Shown here in pieces: positions 9,409 to 16,966 of a stretch of DNA of 41,246 nucleotides. The notes beneath the pieces were generated by a model that saw nothing but the letters and a program-made list of their open reading frames with translations, was not told where the DNA came from and ran no database searches. Numbering within the stretch: the stretch's first letter is position 1; the number at the start of each line of letters is the position of its first letter. Source of the DNA: Acidobacteriota bacterium (lineage in GTDB: Bacteria; Acidobacteriota; Terriglobia; UBA7540); contig JAKAWG010000048.1 of the NCBI GenBank assembly GCA_021817045.1, forward strand, positions 1-41,246. Direction: 5' to 3'. Made by a program: the position numbers and the translations under genes.

Positions 9409-9421
9409 ATATTGTCAATAT
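9409..9421. promoter_or_regulatory. 13-bp palindrome ATATTGTCAATAT in an AT-rich patch
   Basis: ATATTG-T-CAATAT is a perfect palindrome around one central base, inside an AT-rich island (about 9395-9450) in otherwise GC-rich DNA. It lies about 145 bases upstream of the small gene at 9565. It could be an operator for a dimeric repressor; no regulator can be assigned. Confidence 0.35.
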
Positions 9422-9564
9422 CTTTTGAAATATGATATGACATTGAAGTCTGTGCTTTGTGCGGCTGTAGAAGCAGTTCGTCCCGTGGATGAGGCATCTC
9501 AGCGGCGATCACGAGCGCTGCGCACCAGGCTACGGCCGGCGCATACAGGGAAAGGAAAGTTGAC

Positions 9565-9759
9565 ATGAACAAGACTCACAAATCGGTTGAACGCTCCATT
9601 CGCAAAGCCTTCGAACTCCTCCTTGAGATTCGAGGGCAGCGGCAGGCAGAACGCTTGCTTGACCTAGCCAACGGTTATCTTCGGATGCTGGTCCGGACCG
9701 AACAGGATTGCCTGCCCGTAGTTACTTCCATTCGTGCCGTGAGGATCCGAGAGCCTTGA
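9565..9759 (+). CDS. Small basic hypothetical protein, 64 aa
   Basis: The protein is predicted to be mostly helical: SVERSIRKAFELLLEIRGQRQAERLLDLANGYLRMLVRTEQD, followed by a short tail. It has no membrane segment, signal peptide or cysteine cluster. The start is supported by AAAGGAAAG six bases before the ATG. The amphipathic helical repeat and arginine content would suit a small nucleic-acid-binding or oligomerising protein, but no family is recognised. It opens the accessory stretch that runs to about 12.7 kb. It could be spurious, although the ribosome site and residue pattern argue for a real gene. Confidence 0.5.
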   Translation: MNKTHKSVERSIRKAFELLLEIRGQRQAERLLDLANGYLRMLVRTEQDCLPVVTSIRAVRIREP

Positions 9760-10635
9760 GACGGAGAGTTCACCGGTGCCAACCTGCCCATTTCGACTGA
9801 ACCCGTCGGGGGCCAACGCTGCGTTTATCCGCAACGGATGTAAGAGCTTGTCCGCAAATCGTGTTCGCAGAGCTCCCGCTTGCTCGAGGCTGGCTTCGGC
9901 GCGGAGCGCCGCCCTTGACGGCTATGGTGGATACCAGTACACTAGGCTATAGAACTCGTGGGCGGGATTTCAGCAAACTTCGGGACCCTGCGAAAAGCAG
10001 CAGGGTAAAGAAAAGATGTTATGATCTGGAACGAACTACACCTAAGTTAATGAAAATAAATGGTAATTTTTTGGAACGAACTGGAACGAACTCCGTAATG
10101 GGCCGTATGTCATTGAATCTAAATGATTAGATTTCGAGTTCGTTCCCGTAGACTAAAGCTGCAGAAAACAGGCCGGTTAGGCGAATTATAAGAGGAAAAA
10201 CCGAGTTCGTTTTTCCAAATTACGGCCTTTCGGGATTGAGATCTCAGTCGGCGCATTCGGTTGTGTCGCAGGGTGAAATCCAGAGCATGACCGTGAGGCT
10301 CGTGGCTCCGCTCCTGGTTTGGAGTCCGTCCCGAGCACAGCAAACAGAGGGGCCACGGCCGGGACGACGCTGGCCTTTGCTCCGTCCCGCCATCCTCGGG
10401 AAGCCCTCCTAATCCAGGACGAGACCTGTCGAAAGATTTGGGAGAACGAGCGGCCAAACCAGAGCCGAAATATATTTCGTCGTCACTCCCGACCGAGGGC
10501 AGTCGGAGGCCCGTTGCCCATGAACGCCCCGGCAGAAGTGCTTATGTCCCTACTGCCTGGCAAGAACGTATTTGCTAATGCCAGGGGCGCAGGACATGGA
10601 AACATTTCCACCACACACCTTGCTCAGACCGTCGC
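9760..10635. other. Long intergenic stretch with a GGAACGAACT repeat cluster, no supported gene
   Basis: Open frames here (for example plus-strand 9861-10130) lack a convincing ribosome site, domain or protein-like composition. The middle, about 10010-10240, is AT-richer than its flanks and holds the GGAACGAACT repeats described separately. Confidence 0.5.
10028..10146. repeat. GGAACGAACT direct and inverted repeat cluster
   Basis: GGAACGAACT occurs at 10028-10037, then twice head to tail at 10073-10082 and 10083-10092, and as its exact reverse complement at 10137-10146. A further partial inverted copy (GAGTTCGTTTTTCC) lies at 10203-10216. Between the direct pair and the inverted copy is a small hairpin, AATCTA-AATGAT-TAGATT. 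The order suggests protein binding sites or an attachment/recombination region. Confidence 0.6.
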
Positions 10636-11121
10636 TTATTGCGCGGCGGAGCCAGACGCCGACGCACGAGCTTCCTTTGCAGCCATTTTCGTGGCCTTTA
10701 ACTCCGCAACCTCGCGCTGTAGTTCAGTGGCAAGATCCTCGAGAATCCGGAGTTGCTCGGTGCGACGTTCGATCGAGCTTTGCATCTTCTCGATTTGTCG
10801 CCGAAGCCGCGCGTTTTCGCGCTTCAGCATTTGTGAGCCGGAGTCCGGAAACGCGCCTGCCGCCGCCCGCAGTTCTTCAGGCGTACCCGCCACGCGCTCC
10901 TGGGCCTGGCGAATGAGACCATCCACCTGTTTGCGTTCCGCGCCGGGCGGACACAGGTTACGCAGCATGAAAAGTCGGGCCAGGTCAGGCTGGTTGCGAC
11001 CTCTTTCCCAATGCTGGATTGCTCCCTTAGTGGCGTTGAGCCGCCGTGAAAGTCCTTCCTGGCTCAAACCCAACCTTTCCCGGACACTGCGGATAACCTT
11101 CGGAACTTCAAGCGTCGCCAT
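10636..11121 (-). CDS. XRE-family helix-turn-helix regulator with C-terminal coiled coil
   Basis: A 161-residue protein starting at the ATG at 11121, chosen because GAGGAGGAATGAC gives a very strong ribosome site; an extension to 11160 would add a leader with no site. Residues about 8-50 form a Cro/C1-type HTH (VIRSVRERLGLSQEGLSRRL..TKGAIQHWERGRNQPD). Residues about 93-145 form a long charged coiled coil (LKRENARLRRQIEKMQSSIERRTEQLRILEDLATELQ..., quoted here only to show heptads). It should be a dimeric or higher-order DNA-binding protein. The upstream region is shared with a strong plus-strand promoter that has a perfect palindrome in its spacer, so autoregulation and control of the divergent transcript are likely. 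The partner and signal are unknown. Confidence 0.82.
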   Translation of the reverse strand: MATLEVPKVIRSVRERLGLSQEGLSRRLNATKGAIQHWERGRNQPDLARLFMLRNLCPPGAERKQVDGLIRQAQERVAGTPEELRAAAGAFPDSGSQMLKRENARLRRQIEKMQSSIERRTEQLRILEDLATELQREVAELKATKMAAKEARASASGSAAQ

Positions 11122-11149
11122 GTCATTCCTCCTCGTCTGAAAATATTCC

Positions 11150-11179
11150 TTGACAATCACTATAGTGCTAGGCTAGAAT
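11150..11179 (+). promoter_or_regulatory. Strong sigma70-type promoter, divergent from the XRE gene
   Basis: TTGACA at 11150-11155 is a perfect -35 box. TAGAAT at 11174-11179 is one mismatch from the -10 consensus, with an 18-base spacer. Transcription would run rightward from about 11186 into the structured RNA candidate that ends at a terminator at 11360. Confidence 0.7.
11158..11167. promoter_or_regulatory. Perfect palindrome CACTATAGTG inside the promoter spacer (candidate operator)
   Basis: CACTATAGTG is self-complementary over all ten bases and lies between the -35 and -10 boxes of the rightward promoter, 36 bases before the XRE start codon. A looser relative (TACT-GTAT-AGTA) occurs near 11376-11387. 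The placement suits a repressor site for the adjacent XRE protein; this is inference. Confidence 0.5.
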
Positions 11180-11185
11180 CAAACC

Positions 11186-11360
11186 TGTAACTGGCTCCCC
11201 CGAGAAGCGGGCGTTGCGTGATGCTACGCTCAAACTCCTGGTGGAAAGTGCCGAAAGGGGGAGCATTCTCCACGCCTTTGTCTGTGGAGGAACGAAGCTG
11301 TGCGTCCTCCGCCGGCACGCTCCATGCCATGCGACCCCCTCTGGGCCGCATGGTTTTTTT
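11186..11360 (+). ncRNA. Candidate structured small RNA, about 175 nt
   Basis: The segment lies between a strong promoter and an intrinsic terminator and has no convincing reading frame. Three stems can be drawn in series. GCTCCCCC (11194-11201) pairs with GGGGGAGC (11257-11264), enclosing a smaller GCGT/ACGC hairpin. CTCCAC (11268-11273) pairs with GTGGAG (11284-11289). The terminator stem is CCATGCG/CGCATGG. It matches no RNA family I recognise, including 6S RNA, tmRNA and RNase P. An ATG frame from 11221 crosses the terminator and looks unlike a protein. The RNA would be made divergently from the XRE gene and may be controlled by it. Confidence 0.5.
11327..11360 (+). terminator. Rho-independent terminator
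   Basis: CCATGCG (11327-11333) and CGCATGG (11347-11353) form a perfect 7-bp stem with a 13-base loop, followed at once by seven Ts (11354-11360). It reads on the plus strand and closes the small RNA candidate. Confidence 0.75.
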
Positions 11361-11991
11361 AGGTTGCCGGTGTTTACTGTATAGTACTTAACGGCAATGT
11401 TATCGTCCTCGTTCTTGCTCATTTCGCCTCGCTTGCGCGGCGCTCGCCTTTCTGGCGGGGCCAGAAAATTGCCTACTATGGCATTCATTGCGCCCTCGGC
11501 CTGGCAACCCGTCAAACGGCCCCAGGCCTCCAGCCGAGCTCGGTCGAGAGCCGACATATTGAGCGGGCAGCCATACAGTAGGTCCCGTCTCTGGGCTGCG
11601 GCGTGCGAGTCCAACCCGCAGCCACCTGGGCGACAAGTCGCCCGCTTCGTTCGGAGAAAGCGTGCCCACGGATTCATTGGCCACCTAGCTCCGGGTCGCT
11701 GGCCCGCCCCGTCCCGCCCCTTCCAAGCCTGCTTAAGGCTAGGCTACATCATAAAAAGTGCCAGGTCAAGAAAAAGATCAAATCTAGCCTACAAGCAAAA
11801 TAACTGCTGTCTTCGGCTGGCTCCCCGACTTACTCGAAGGCTCGTCCCCTGCTTTCTTGTGCCGGCCGAAGTGGACTCCTCGAAGAGCGCCCGCTACTTT
11901 TTCATCATCCCCTCGCGCAACGTTTACTCCATACGTCCCCTCGCCAAACCTAAACCCCTTCGTCCCAAATGTGCAAAGAGGAGATCAAGTC
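11361..11991. other. Intergenic stretch, no supported gene; TAGGCTA motif repeated
   Basis: Overlapping frames exist on both strands but none has a ribosome site or protein-like composition. The motif CTAGGCTA, also present at the -10 region near 11168-11175, recurs at 11739-11746 and, inverted, at 11783-11791. These may mark weak promoters before the gene at 11992. Confidence 0.4.
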
Positions 11992-12378
11992 ATGCAATCG
12001 TCACCACGTGCGAATCTTTCGACAGGACCCATGCTTCCCGGACCGGGTTTTCAGCCGGTATCTGGTCTGTTGCCTCCAGCCCCGCAACCGGCCTCCTGGC
12101 GGCAGGTCGAATTTCACCCCGCCGTTCAGCCGGCACCGGCCGTCGACGGGCGTTGCGCGGAAAAGGGCTGCGTGTTTCCAGCCTCTCCAGGCACGAGCGG
12201 CAGGTGTCTCCACCACCATCACCAGGTCCGCGAGCCGATCCTTTTTTCTTCACATCAACCTACCCACGTTGTTCTCGACCGCGGCAGGTTTGAAATTCCT
12301 GAAGTAGAGGTTGATACCTCACGGAGCCGTGACCGTCGCCGGCTAGCGGCGATACGTGAAGCGTTCCTCGAGGACTGA
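11992..12378 (+). CDS. Cys/His-containing small hypothetical protein, 128 aa
   Basis: The ATG at 11992 follows AAGAGGAGA, a strong ribosome site; the frame extends upstream but that part looks non-coding. The first 50 residues are Pro-rich and probably disordered. A possible zinc site follows: Cys55 and Cys60 (CAEKGC), Cys72 and His74-77 (CLHHHH). The last 45 residues (QPTHVVLDRGRFEIPEVEVD and a basic, then acidic helix ending REAFLED) are charged and look well defined. No family name is known to me. The next gene, a helix-turn-helix protein, starts 36 bases downstream, so the two are likely co-transcribed and may act together on DNA or RNA. Confidence 0.6.
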   Translation: MQSSPRANLSTGPMLPGPGFQPVSGLLPPAPQPASWRQVEFHPAVQPAPAVDGRCAEKGCVFPASPGTSGRCLHHHHQVREPILFSSHQPTHVVLDRGRFEIPEVEVDTSRSRDRRRLAAIREAFLED

Positions 12379-12413
12379 AACTTTTGGATTATCCAAGTGA
12401 GGTGAGAACGATC

Positions 12414-12725
12414 GTGCCAGTGCAAGGATGTGTAAGAAAAGGTTCGAAGACGCCTGAGAAAGCGGTGCCGCTCGATTTAGGCGGCGACCCGGAGTTGTTG
12501 CCAGCCTCAAGCGCGTGGCTCGCAATCAGGAACCGGACGGGGATTCCGGTCTCTCGCCCGACGTTCTATCGCTGGCTCAACAATGGAAGTGTTCACTCAG
12601 TCCGTCTGGGGCTGAAGGTTTATGTTCCCATGTCCACGATAGACACCCTGGTGAAGAAATCCGGGAAGGTGGAGGCGCCACCTGACGACGCCAAGTCCAC
12701 GCGAGGACGGCGGGGAGCAGGATAA
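12414..12725 (+). CDS. Excisionase/MerR-like helix-turn-helix protein
   Basis: A 103-residue protein if translation begins at the GTG at 12414, which has GAGGTGA eight bases upstream; an in-frame TTG at 12384 is the alternative. The central part, GIPVSRPTFYRWLNNGSVHSVRLGLKVYVPMSTIDTLV, looks like a winged helix-turn-helix of the HTH_17/excisionase type: a recognition helix with YRWLNNG, then a wing and an 'R.G.....V....ID.L' ending. Such proteins bind DNA in mobile-element excision or as small regulators. It follows the Cys/His protein in an apparent operon, and the next gene is convergent. No integrase is nearby, so a role in excision is not supported. Confidence 0.65.
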   Translation: MPVQGCVRKGSKTPEKAVPLDLGGDPELLPASSAWLAIRNRTGIPVSRPTFYRWLNNGSVHSVRLGLKVYVPMSTIDTLVKKSGKVEAPPDDAKSTRGRRGAG

Positions 12726-12750
12726 GTTGGCCTGAAAGCTTCGCCTTTGT

Positions 12751-13644
12751 CTAGCGACACAGGACATGACGCAACGCTCCTTCCAACTCGGGAAAGTGAA
12801 AGGCGTATCCTGCCCTTAAGAGTTTGGCCGGCTGGGCGCGCTGGCTCGAAAGCAGGATCTCGTCGGCCATCGCCCCTAGCCCAAGGCGAGCCATCGCGGC
12901 TGGGAGGCGCAATGCCGCCGGCCGACCCAGAACCTTGCCGAGGGTTTTTGCGAATTCGCGGCTGGTCACGGGGTTCGGCGCCACTGCAAGCACGGGGCCT
13001 TCTATTTCGGGATTTTCGACGCAGAATCGAACGATTGCGGCCACGTCATCGATGGCGATCCAGCTCCAATATTGCCGTCCGCGCCCGATCGGCCCCCCGA
13101 GACCAGCCCTGAAGGCGGGCAGCATCCGTGCCAAAGCTCCGCCGCGCCCGCTCAGTACCATCCCCATTCGCAGCAGCACCAGGCGAATGCTTTTGCGCGA
13201 CGTGGTGGTTGCCTGCTCCCATTCCCGGCAGACCTCGGCGAGGAATCCCTTGCCCGGAGGGCTCTCCTCGATTAGGAGCTCGTCGCCGCGGGTGCCGTAA
13301 AAGCCGATAGCGGAGGCACTTATCCATACGCGCGGAGGCACGCTCAGCTTGGCCAGGGTCCGTGAAATCAGGAGCGTGCCAGCTACGCGACTGGAGCGGA
13401 TTCGAGCCTTGCGGGCGGAATTCCAGCGCCCGCTTGCGATCGGGTCTCCGGCAAGGTGGATGACAGCGTCTGCGTCCTCGAAGACGGTCGGTGAGATCAA
13501 CCCTGCCTCAGGATTCCAAGCTAGCGCTGCGGTGGTCGGAGCCGGGGAATAAATCAAACAATCAACTTGGTGGCCTGCAGTAGCAAGGTCTGCCCTGACG
13601 GCTGAGCCGATCAGCCCCCGCGATCCGGTTAGCACGATGCGCAT
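12751..13644 (-). CDS. TIGR01777-family epimerase-like protein (YfcH type)
   Basis: An extended short-chain dehydrogenase fold protein of 297 residues. The start at 13644 (MRIVLTGSRGLIGSAV) puts the Rossmann GxxGxxG motif at the N-terminus, as usual for the family; a start at 13659 would add five residues. Other family marks are VIHLAGDPIASGRWN (about 62-76), SASAIGFYGTRGDELLIEE (about 107-125), the G-R-G-Q-x-W-S-W-I segment near 190, and a C-terminal DUF1731-like region (RLPAAMARLGLGAMADEILLSSQRAQPAKL). Members bind a nucleotide cofactor and are sometimes named cell-division inhibitors; the substrate is not known. It is convergent with the HTH gene and stands alone. Confidence 0.88.
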   Translation of the reverse strand: MRIVLTGSRGLIGSAVRADLATAGHQVDCLIYSPAPTTAALAWNPEAGLISPTVFEDADAVIHLAGDPIASGRWNSARKARIRSSRVAGTLLISRTLAKLSVPPRVWISASAIGFYGTRGDELLIEESPPGKGFLAEVCREWEQATTTSRKSIRLVLLRMGMVLSGRGGALARMLPAFRAGLGGPIGRGRQYWSWIAIDDVAAIVRFCVENPEIEGPVLAVAPNPVTSREFAKTLGKVLGRPAALRLPAAMARLGLGAMADEILLSSQRAQPAKLLRAGYAFHFPELEGALRHVLCR

Positions 13645-13722
13645 AACCCAAGCCCGCAACAGTGTTTGGAACGGAAGATCGACAAGCCGGGCAGCGAGAA
13701 CACACTCTTGGAGGTGGCTCTT

Positions 13723-15354
13723 TCAGAGCTGATGGACTGCGCTGGCCAGCATCACGTAAGAGCCAGGTGGGACATCCACGCCTTGCAGCGTGCCACCAGC
13801 TTGATCGAAATAGAGCAGTCCACGCACCTGCAACTCCGGAGGAGCCGTCAGACCTGCCAGACCGTTCACATTTTGAAACTGCGTTTGCGCGGACGTGAAG
13901 ACGTAGACGGGCTGCCCTTGAAAAACGGTTGAGCAGGGCGTCAGGCGAAACGTACCGGTTACATTATCGCTGCCCGCGCTCAACAGCTCGGCGAAATTCC
14001 CTGACACGGTTTGTAGCGGAATGTACACGCTCTGGGCAGTCGCTGTTGTCGAGATCGTCGAAACACCGCCACTCGAGGTGCTGGGCGGAGGCACATAAGT
14101 GGCGGAAACAGCCACGCGCTGACCTACGGCAAGCGAGGTCGCGTCCGGAGTGACTCCGGCGAAGTTGGTGGCGGCAGACGAAAAATGGAATCCCACCGAA
14201 GATGGCACACTCACAATGAGCGGCGGACTGTCCAGGAGAACCGGGTTGCCGCTCGTGGCGGACCCCGTGCTTGGCTCCTCGTCAGAGACCGTCATGGTGA
14301 ACTGGGTGACGTTGCCGTTTGCGCCCCGGGTGACGGAAAGTATATCACCGAGGAAGGTAGTAAAATCGCTGGTCAAGTCCGAGCGGTCCTCCACAACCAC
14401 GGTATTCGCCACGAAGTCGCCGTTGGTATCGAGATAACCGTTGACTTCGGCAAAATTGCCGGTCGTAAGCTGATTGAGCGCGGGAGTGCCGTAGACCTGA
14501 CACCCGCTTGTTCCCGTGGGGACTGTGTTGACGGGAGAACCTGTGAACGTGCAGTTGGAAGGCACGGCCACGGTCACGGAAGGGCCACCGCCGGGAGAAA
14601 TCGTCGTCAGCCCGGAAAGGAGCTGAAGAACGAAACTGCCCGCGAACTGACTAGATCCAGAAGAAAAGGCTGAGTTGGTGATGCTCAAAACGTATCCGTT
14701 AACGTCATCCATCTCTCCGAAACCCTGGCTGGAGGAAGCCGAAAGAGCCTTAGCGTTGACGACGGGTGTTACGTTGACGGTCAACGAGCCGGGCGAGCCG
14801 GTGGTTGAGACTTGGCCCTGCGAATTCAGTTGTATGGACTGCGGAAGGTTGAACTCCAATTGCAGGACGCTCACCTTGCCCACGGTAACAACCAGGGCCG
14901 GATTAATGGTGAAGTTGAGGGACTCGGTGCTGAAGGTAGGCGTGATCGACTCAATAGGCGGGCTCTGCGTCGGATCGAAAAGCGACATGCTTGGTGCGGC
15001 CACTGTAAGTGTCCCCGACGTATAGGTTGCCGGCGGAAGCTGCGCCGTCATGGCGAGAATCGAAGAGGTGTCCTGCAGCGCTGCCCAGTCCACGCCAATA
15101 TCGGCGCTCGAGCTGAGGATGGAGTTAGATCCTGTCGTGCCCTTAGGCGTCACCGCCAAAGCGGTCACCAGTGTCCGGAATGCCATGACGTTGCACAGCG
15201 GCACATCAGTTACGACGACTTGGAGAGTGCCTTGAGTCGTCGAGGTTAAAGTTGAAGACGACGATGATGATGAAGTTAAGCTTGACCCGCAGCCCGTCAT
15301 CTCAAAGACCGCGAACGCCAGTACAAAACCAAAAGCCAGCCAACGCCTCGTCAT
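13723..15354 (-). CDS. Ser/Thr-rich DUF4382-like / DUF5666-like lipoprotein
   Basis: A 543-residue predicted lipoprotein. The start has AGGAGAAGG next to the ATG. The signal peptide is followed by a lipobox ending in MTGC at Cys22 and then a Ser/Thr linker. Residues about 42-200 resemble DUF4382 (TLQVVVTDVPLCNVMAFRTLVTALAVTP...PPATYTSGTLTV). The remainder shows repeated beta-barrel-like units (FAEVNGYLDTNGDFVANTVVVEDRS..., ELQVRGLLYFDQAGGTLQGVDV) like DUF5666. It should sit anchored on the outer surface or in the periplasm. This architecture is typical of Acidobacteriota and has no known function. No catalytic residues are evident. Confidence 0.75.
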   Translation of the reverse strand: MTRRWLAFGFVLAFAVFEMTGCGSSLTSSSSSSSTLTSTTQGTLQVVVTDVPLCNVMAFRTLVTALAVTPKGTTGSNSILSSSADIGVDWAALQDTSSILAMTAQLPPATYTSGTLTVAAPSMSLFDPTQSPPIESITPTFSTESLNFTINPALVVTVGKVSVLQLEFNLPQSIQLNSQGQVSTTGSPGSLTVNVTPVVNAKALSASSSQGFGEMDDVNGYVLSITNSAFSSGSSQFAGSFVLQLLSGLTTISPGGGPSVTVAVPSNCTFTGSPVNTVPTGTSGCQVYGTPALNQLTTGNFAEVNGYLDTNGDFVANTVVVEDRSDLTSDFTTFLGDILSVTRGANGNVTQFTMTVSDEEPSTGSATSGNPVLLDSPPLIVSVPSSVGFHFSSAATNFAGVTPDATSLAVGQRVAVSATYVPPPSTSSGGVSTISTTATAQSVYIPLQTVSGNFAELLSAGSDNVTGTFRLTPCSTVFQGQPVYVFTSAQTQFQNVNGLAGLTAPPELQVRGLLYFDQAGGTLQGVDVPPGSYVMLASAVHQL

Positions 15355-15680
15355 CCTTCTCCTGTTCTTACCCGCTGAATTCCGCTTTGCTCGGGGCTTC
15401 CGCCGTTCTACCCGCCGAGAGCCTCTCGTGCCGCCAGGAAAACAAGTCCCCGGGTTCGCGCAAGCAAAACCCCGCCGCCATTTCCCGCTGGTTGATAGCT
15501 TGGATCAAATGGACGAGGGCTCCGAGAATTTTCCGGAGGAAGACGGATTCGAGCGGTTCAGCCTTATCGCAACTGCGGAATTCATTAAAAAATAAGGTGC
15601 ATAAAATTTGCGTCGGTCAGAATCCGCACCAAGTCGTATGTATATTGAACATCGTCCTTCATTCTTCTCGCGCATAAGCT
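15355..15680. other. Intergenic region upstream of the lipoprotein gene
   Basis: I see no gene, strong palindrome or clear promoter in this stretch. It should contain the minus-strand promoter of the lipoprotein gene. Confidence 0.4.
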
Positions 15681-15914
15681 TCACTCGCACGTGAGCCGCG
15701 GATCCAAACCCCTATACTTCTCCAGCGCATATTCCACCGCGAAGTTCGTTGTGGATTTCTCCTCCCTTGCGGAAGACTCGAAGTAAGCGGCGACTCCCGG
15801 TAAACTTGCCGCTGCCCGCACCCCCAAGCGCAAGGCTATCGTGATTGTATCATTTCCCCGGTTGCCTTTGGTATCGCGCAGCCGATTACTGCCTGGTATA
15901 CAATTGCTATCCAT
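15681..15914 (-). CDS. Small hypothetical protein, 77 aa
   Basis: The ATG at 15914 is preceded by GAAGGAG nine bases upstream. The protein has a polar N-terminus and then a protein-like helical region, TITIALRLGVRAAASLPGVA followed by a charged stretch ending EYALEKYRGLDPRLTCE. There is no signal peptide or metal motif. No family is recognised. Its start overlaps, on the opposite strand, the apparent beginning of the RHS frame, which suggests the RHS piece was joined to this locus by a rearrangement. It could itself be a remnant. Confidence 0.45.
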   Translation of the reverse strand: MDSNCIPGSNRLRDTKGNRGNDTITIALRLGVRAAASLPGVAAYFESSAREEKSTTNFAVEYALEKYRGLDPRLTCE

Positions 15915-15940
15915 ATCAGTCCACTCCTTCGAGCTGCTCC

Positions 15941-16966
15941 ATGCCGGGGCAAAGTGGAGGCTACAATGGCGGCAACATGGTAGGCTATTATTACGAGGAC
16001 AGCGTGAATTCCAGCTTTTCCCACACCGCAAGCTATGCCTATGACGCCTTGGATCGCTTGACTAGCGCCGTCGCCCCCGACAATCCAACTTACAATTTGA
16101 CGTTTTCTTACGACCGTTACGGCAACATGAGCTGCACGCAAAACCAGCAGACGCAAGGTCTCTGCCCGCAATACAGCTTCAATTCCGCCAACAACCGCAT
16201 CACCGACTCCGGCTTTACCTACGACGACGCCGGCAACCTGACCGGCGACGGCACGAACACCTACCAGTACGATGCCGAGCAGCATGCGGCCACCGTCAAC
16301 GGCGGCTCGACGGTCGGCTTCACCTACAACGCCCTGGGCCTGCGGGTCCAGAGCCGGTGGCCTTCCGGGACGGGGGACTTTCTTTATGACCCGAACGGTA
16401 CTTGGCAGGGTGTTGCAAACGATATGTCCGAGGTATATCTTGGCTCGCGGCTCGTCGCTGTACCCGATCGATTCGGCGAGACCCTATTCCCACATGTGAA
16501 CCTACTAGACTCGATAACGATGGAAACCTACTACAACGGGGCGGTCGGAACGGACGCAATGATCTCTCCGTGGGGCAACTGGTGGCAGACCGCCGGCCTG
16601 ATCGATTTCCAGTTCGCCGGCACGATCTGGACCGATACGGCTGCTTCCGTCGATTACGCGAGCTATAGATTCTACCGTTACGACCTCGGTCGCTGGCCCT
16701 CGCCCGACCCTTTGGGCGGCGACATCACCAATCCTCAGTCCCTCAACCGCTACGCCTACGCCCTCAATAACCCCACAACCCTCACCGACCCGCTGGGGCT
16801 GGACGCGGCCTACTGTGGCACAACTGGCCGCGTTTCGGCGCCCTGGAGTGAATGTCAATCAATACGCGCCAATGTCGGGCCGGCTTGGCGACAGGATCAT
16901 GCCGTTCAGGTTCATCACGACACCCGAAATGAAGACTCCCGCGCGAATGGCCAGGCTGCCCGGTAG
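15941..16966 (+). pseudogene. RHS/YD-repeat protein fragment, truncated at both ends
   Basis: The frame encodes several YD repeats (YDALDRL, YDRYGNM, YDDAGNLTGDGTNTYQYDAE) and an intact RHS-associated core (YRFYRYDLGRWPSPDP...LNRYAYALNNPTTLTDPLGL, about 16660-16800). Full RHS proteins are usually well over 1000 residues with an N-terminal export region and a C-terminal toxin. Here similarity begins abruptly near 15960, and the frame after DPLGLD runs antisense into the last 108 bases of the next gene, so both the N-terminal bulk and the toxin tip are missing. There is no convincing start codon or ribosome site. It is best read as the leftover of a larger RHS gene; a short expressed fragment cannot be excluded. 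Confidence 0.75.

Noticed and set aside
9861..10130. 89-residue plus-strand frame over the GGAACGAACT repeats
   Set aside because: It starts at a GTG without a ribosome site and its composition follows the repeats.
10319..11140. 273-residue plus-strand frame
   Set aside because: It is the antisense shadow of the XRE gene, which has a strong start and a recognisable domain.
11186..11360. 6S RNA or known riboswitch
   Set aside because: The stems do not match the single long bulged hairpin of 6S RNA, and no aptamer core is recognisable.
11397..12293. 298-residue plus-strand frame
   Set aside because: Low-complexity Arg/Pro/Ser sequence without a start signal; it overlaps the better-supported gene at 11992.
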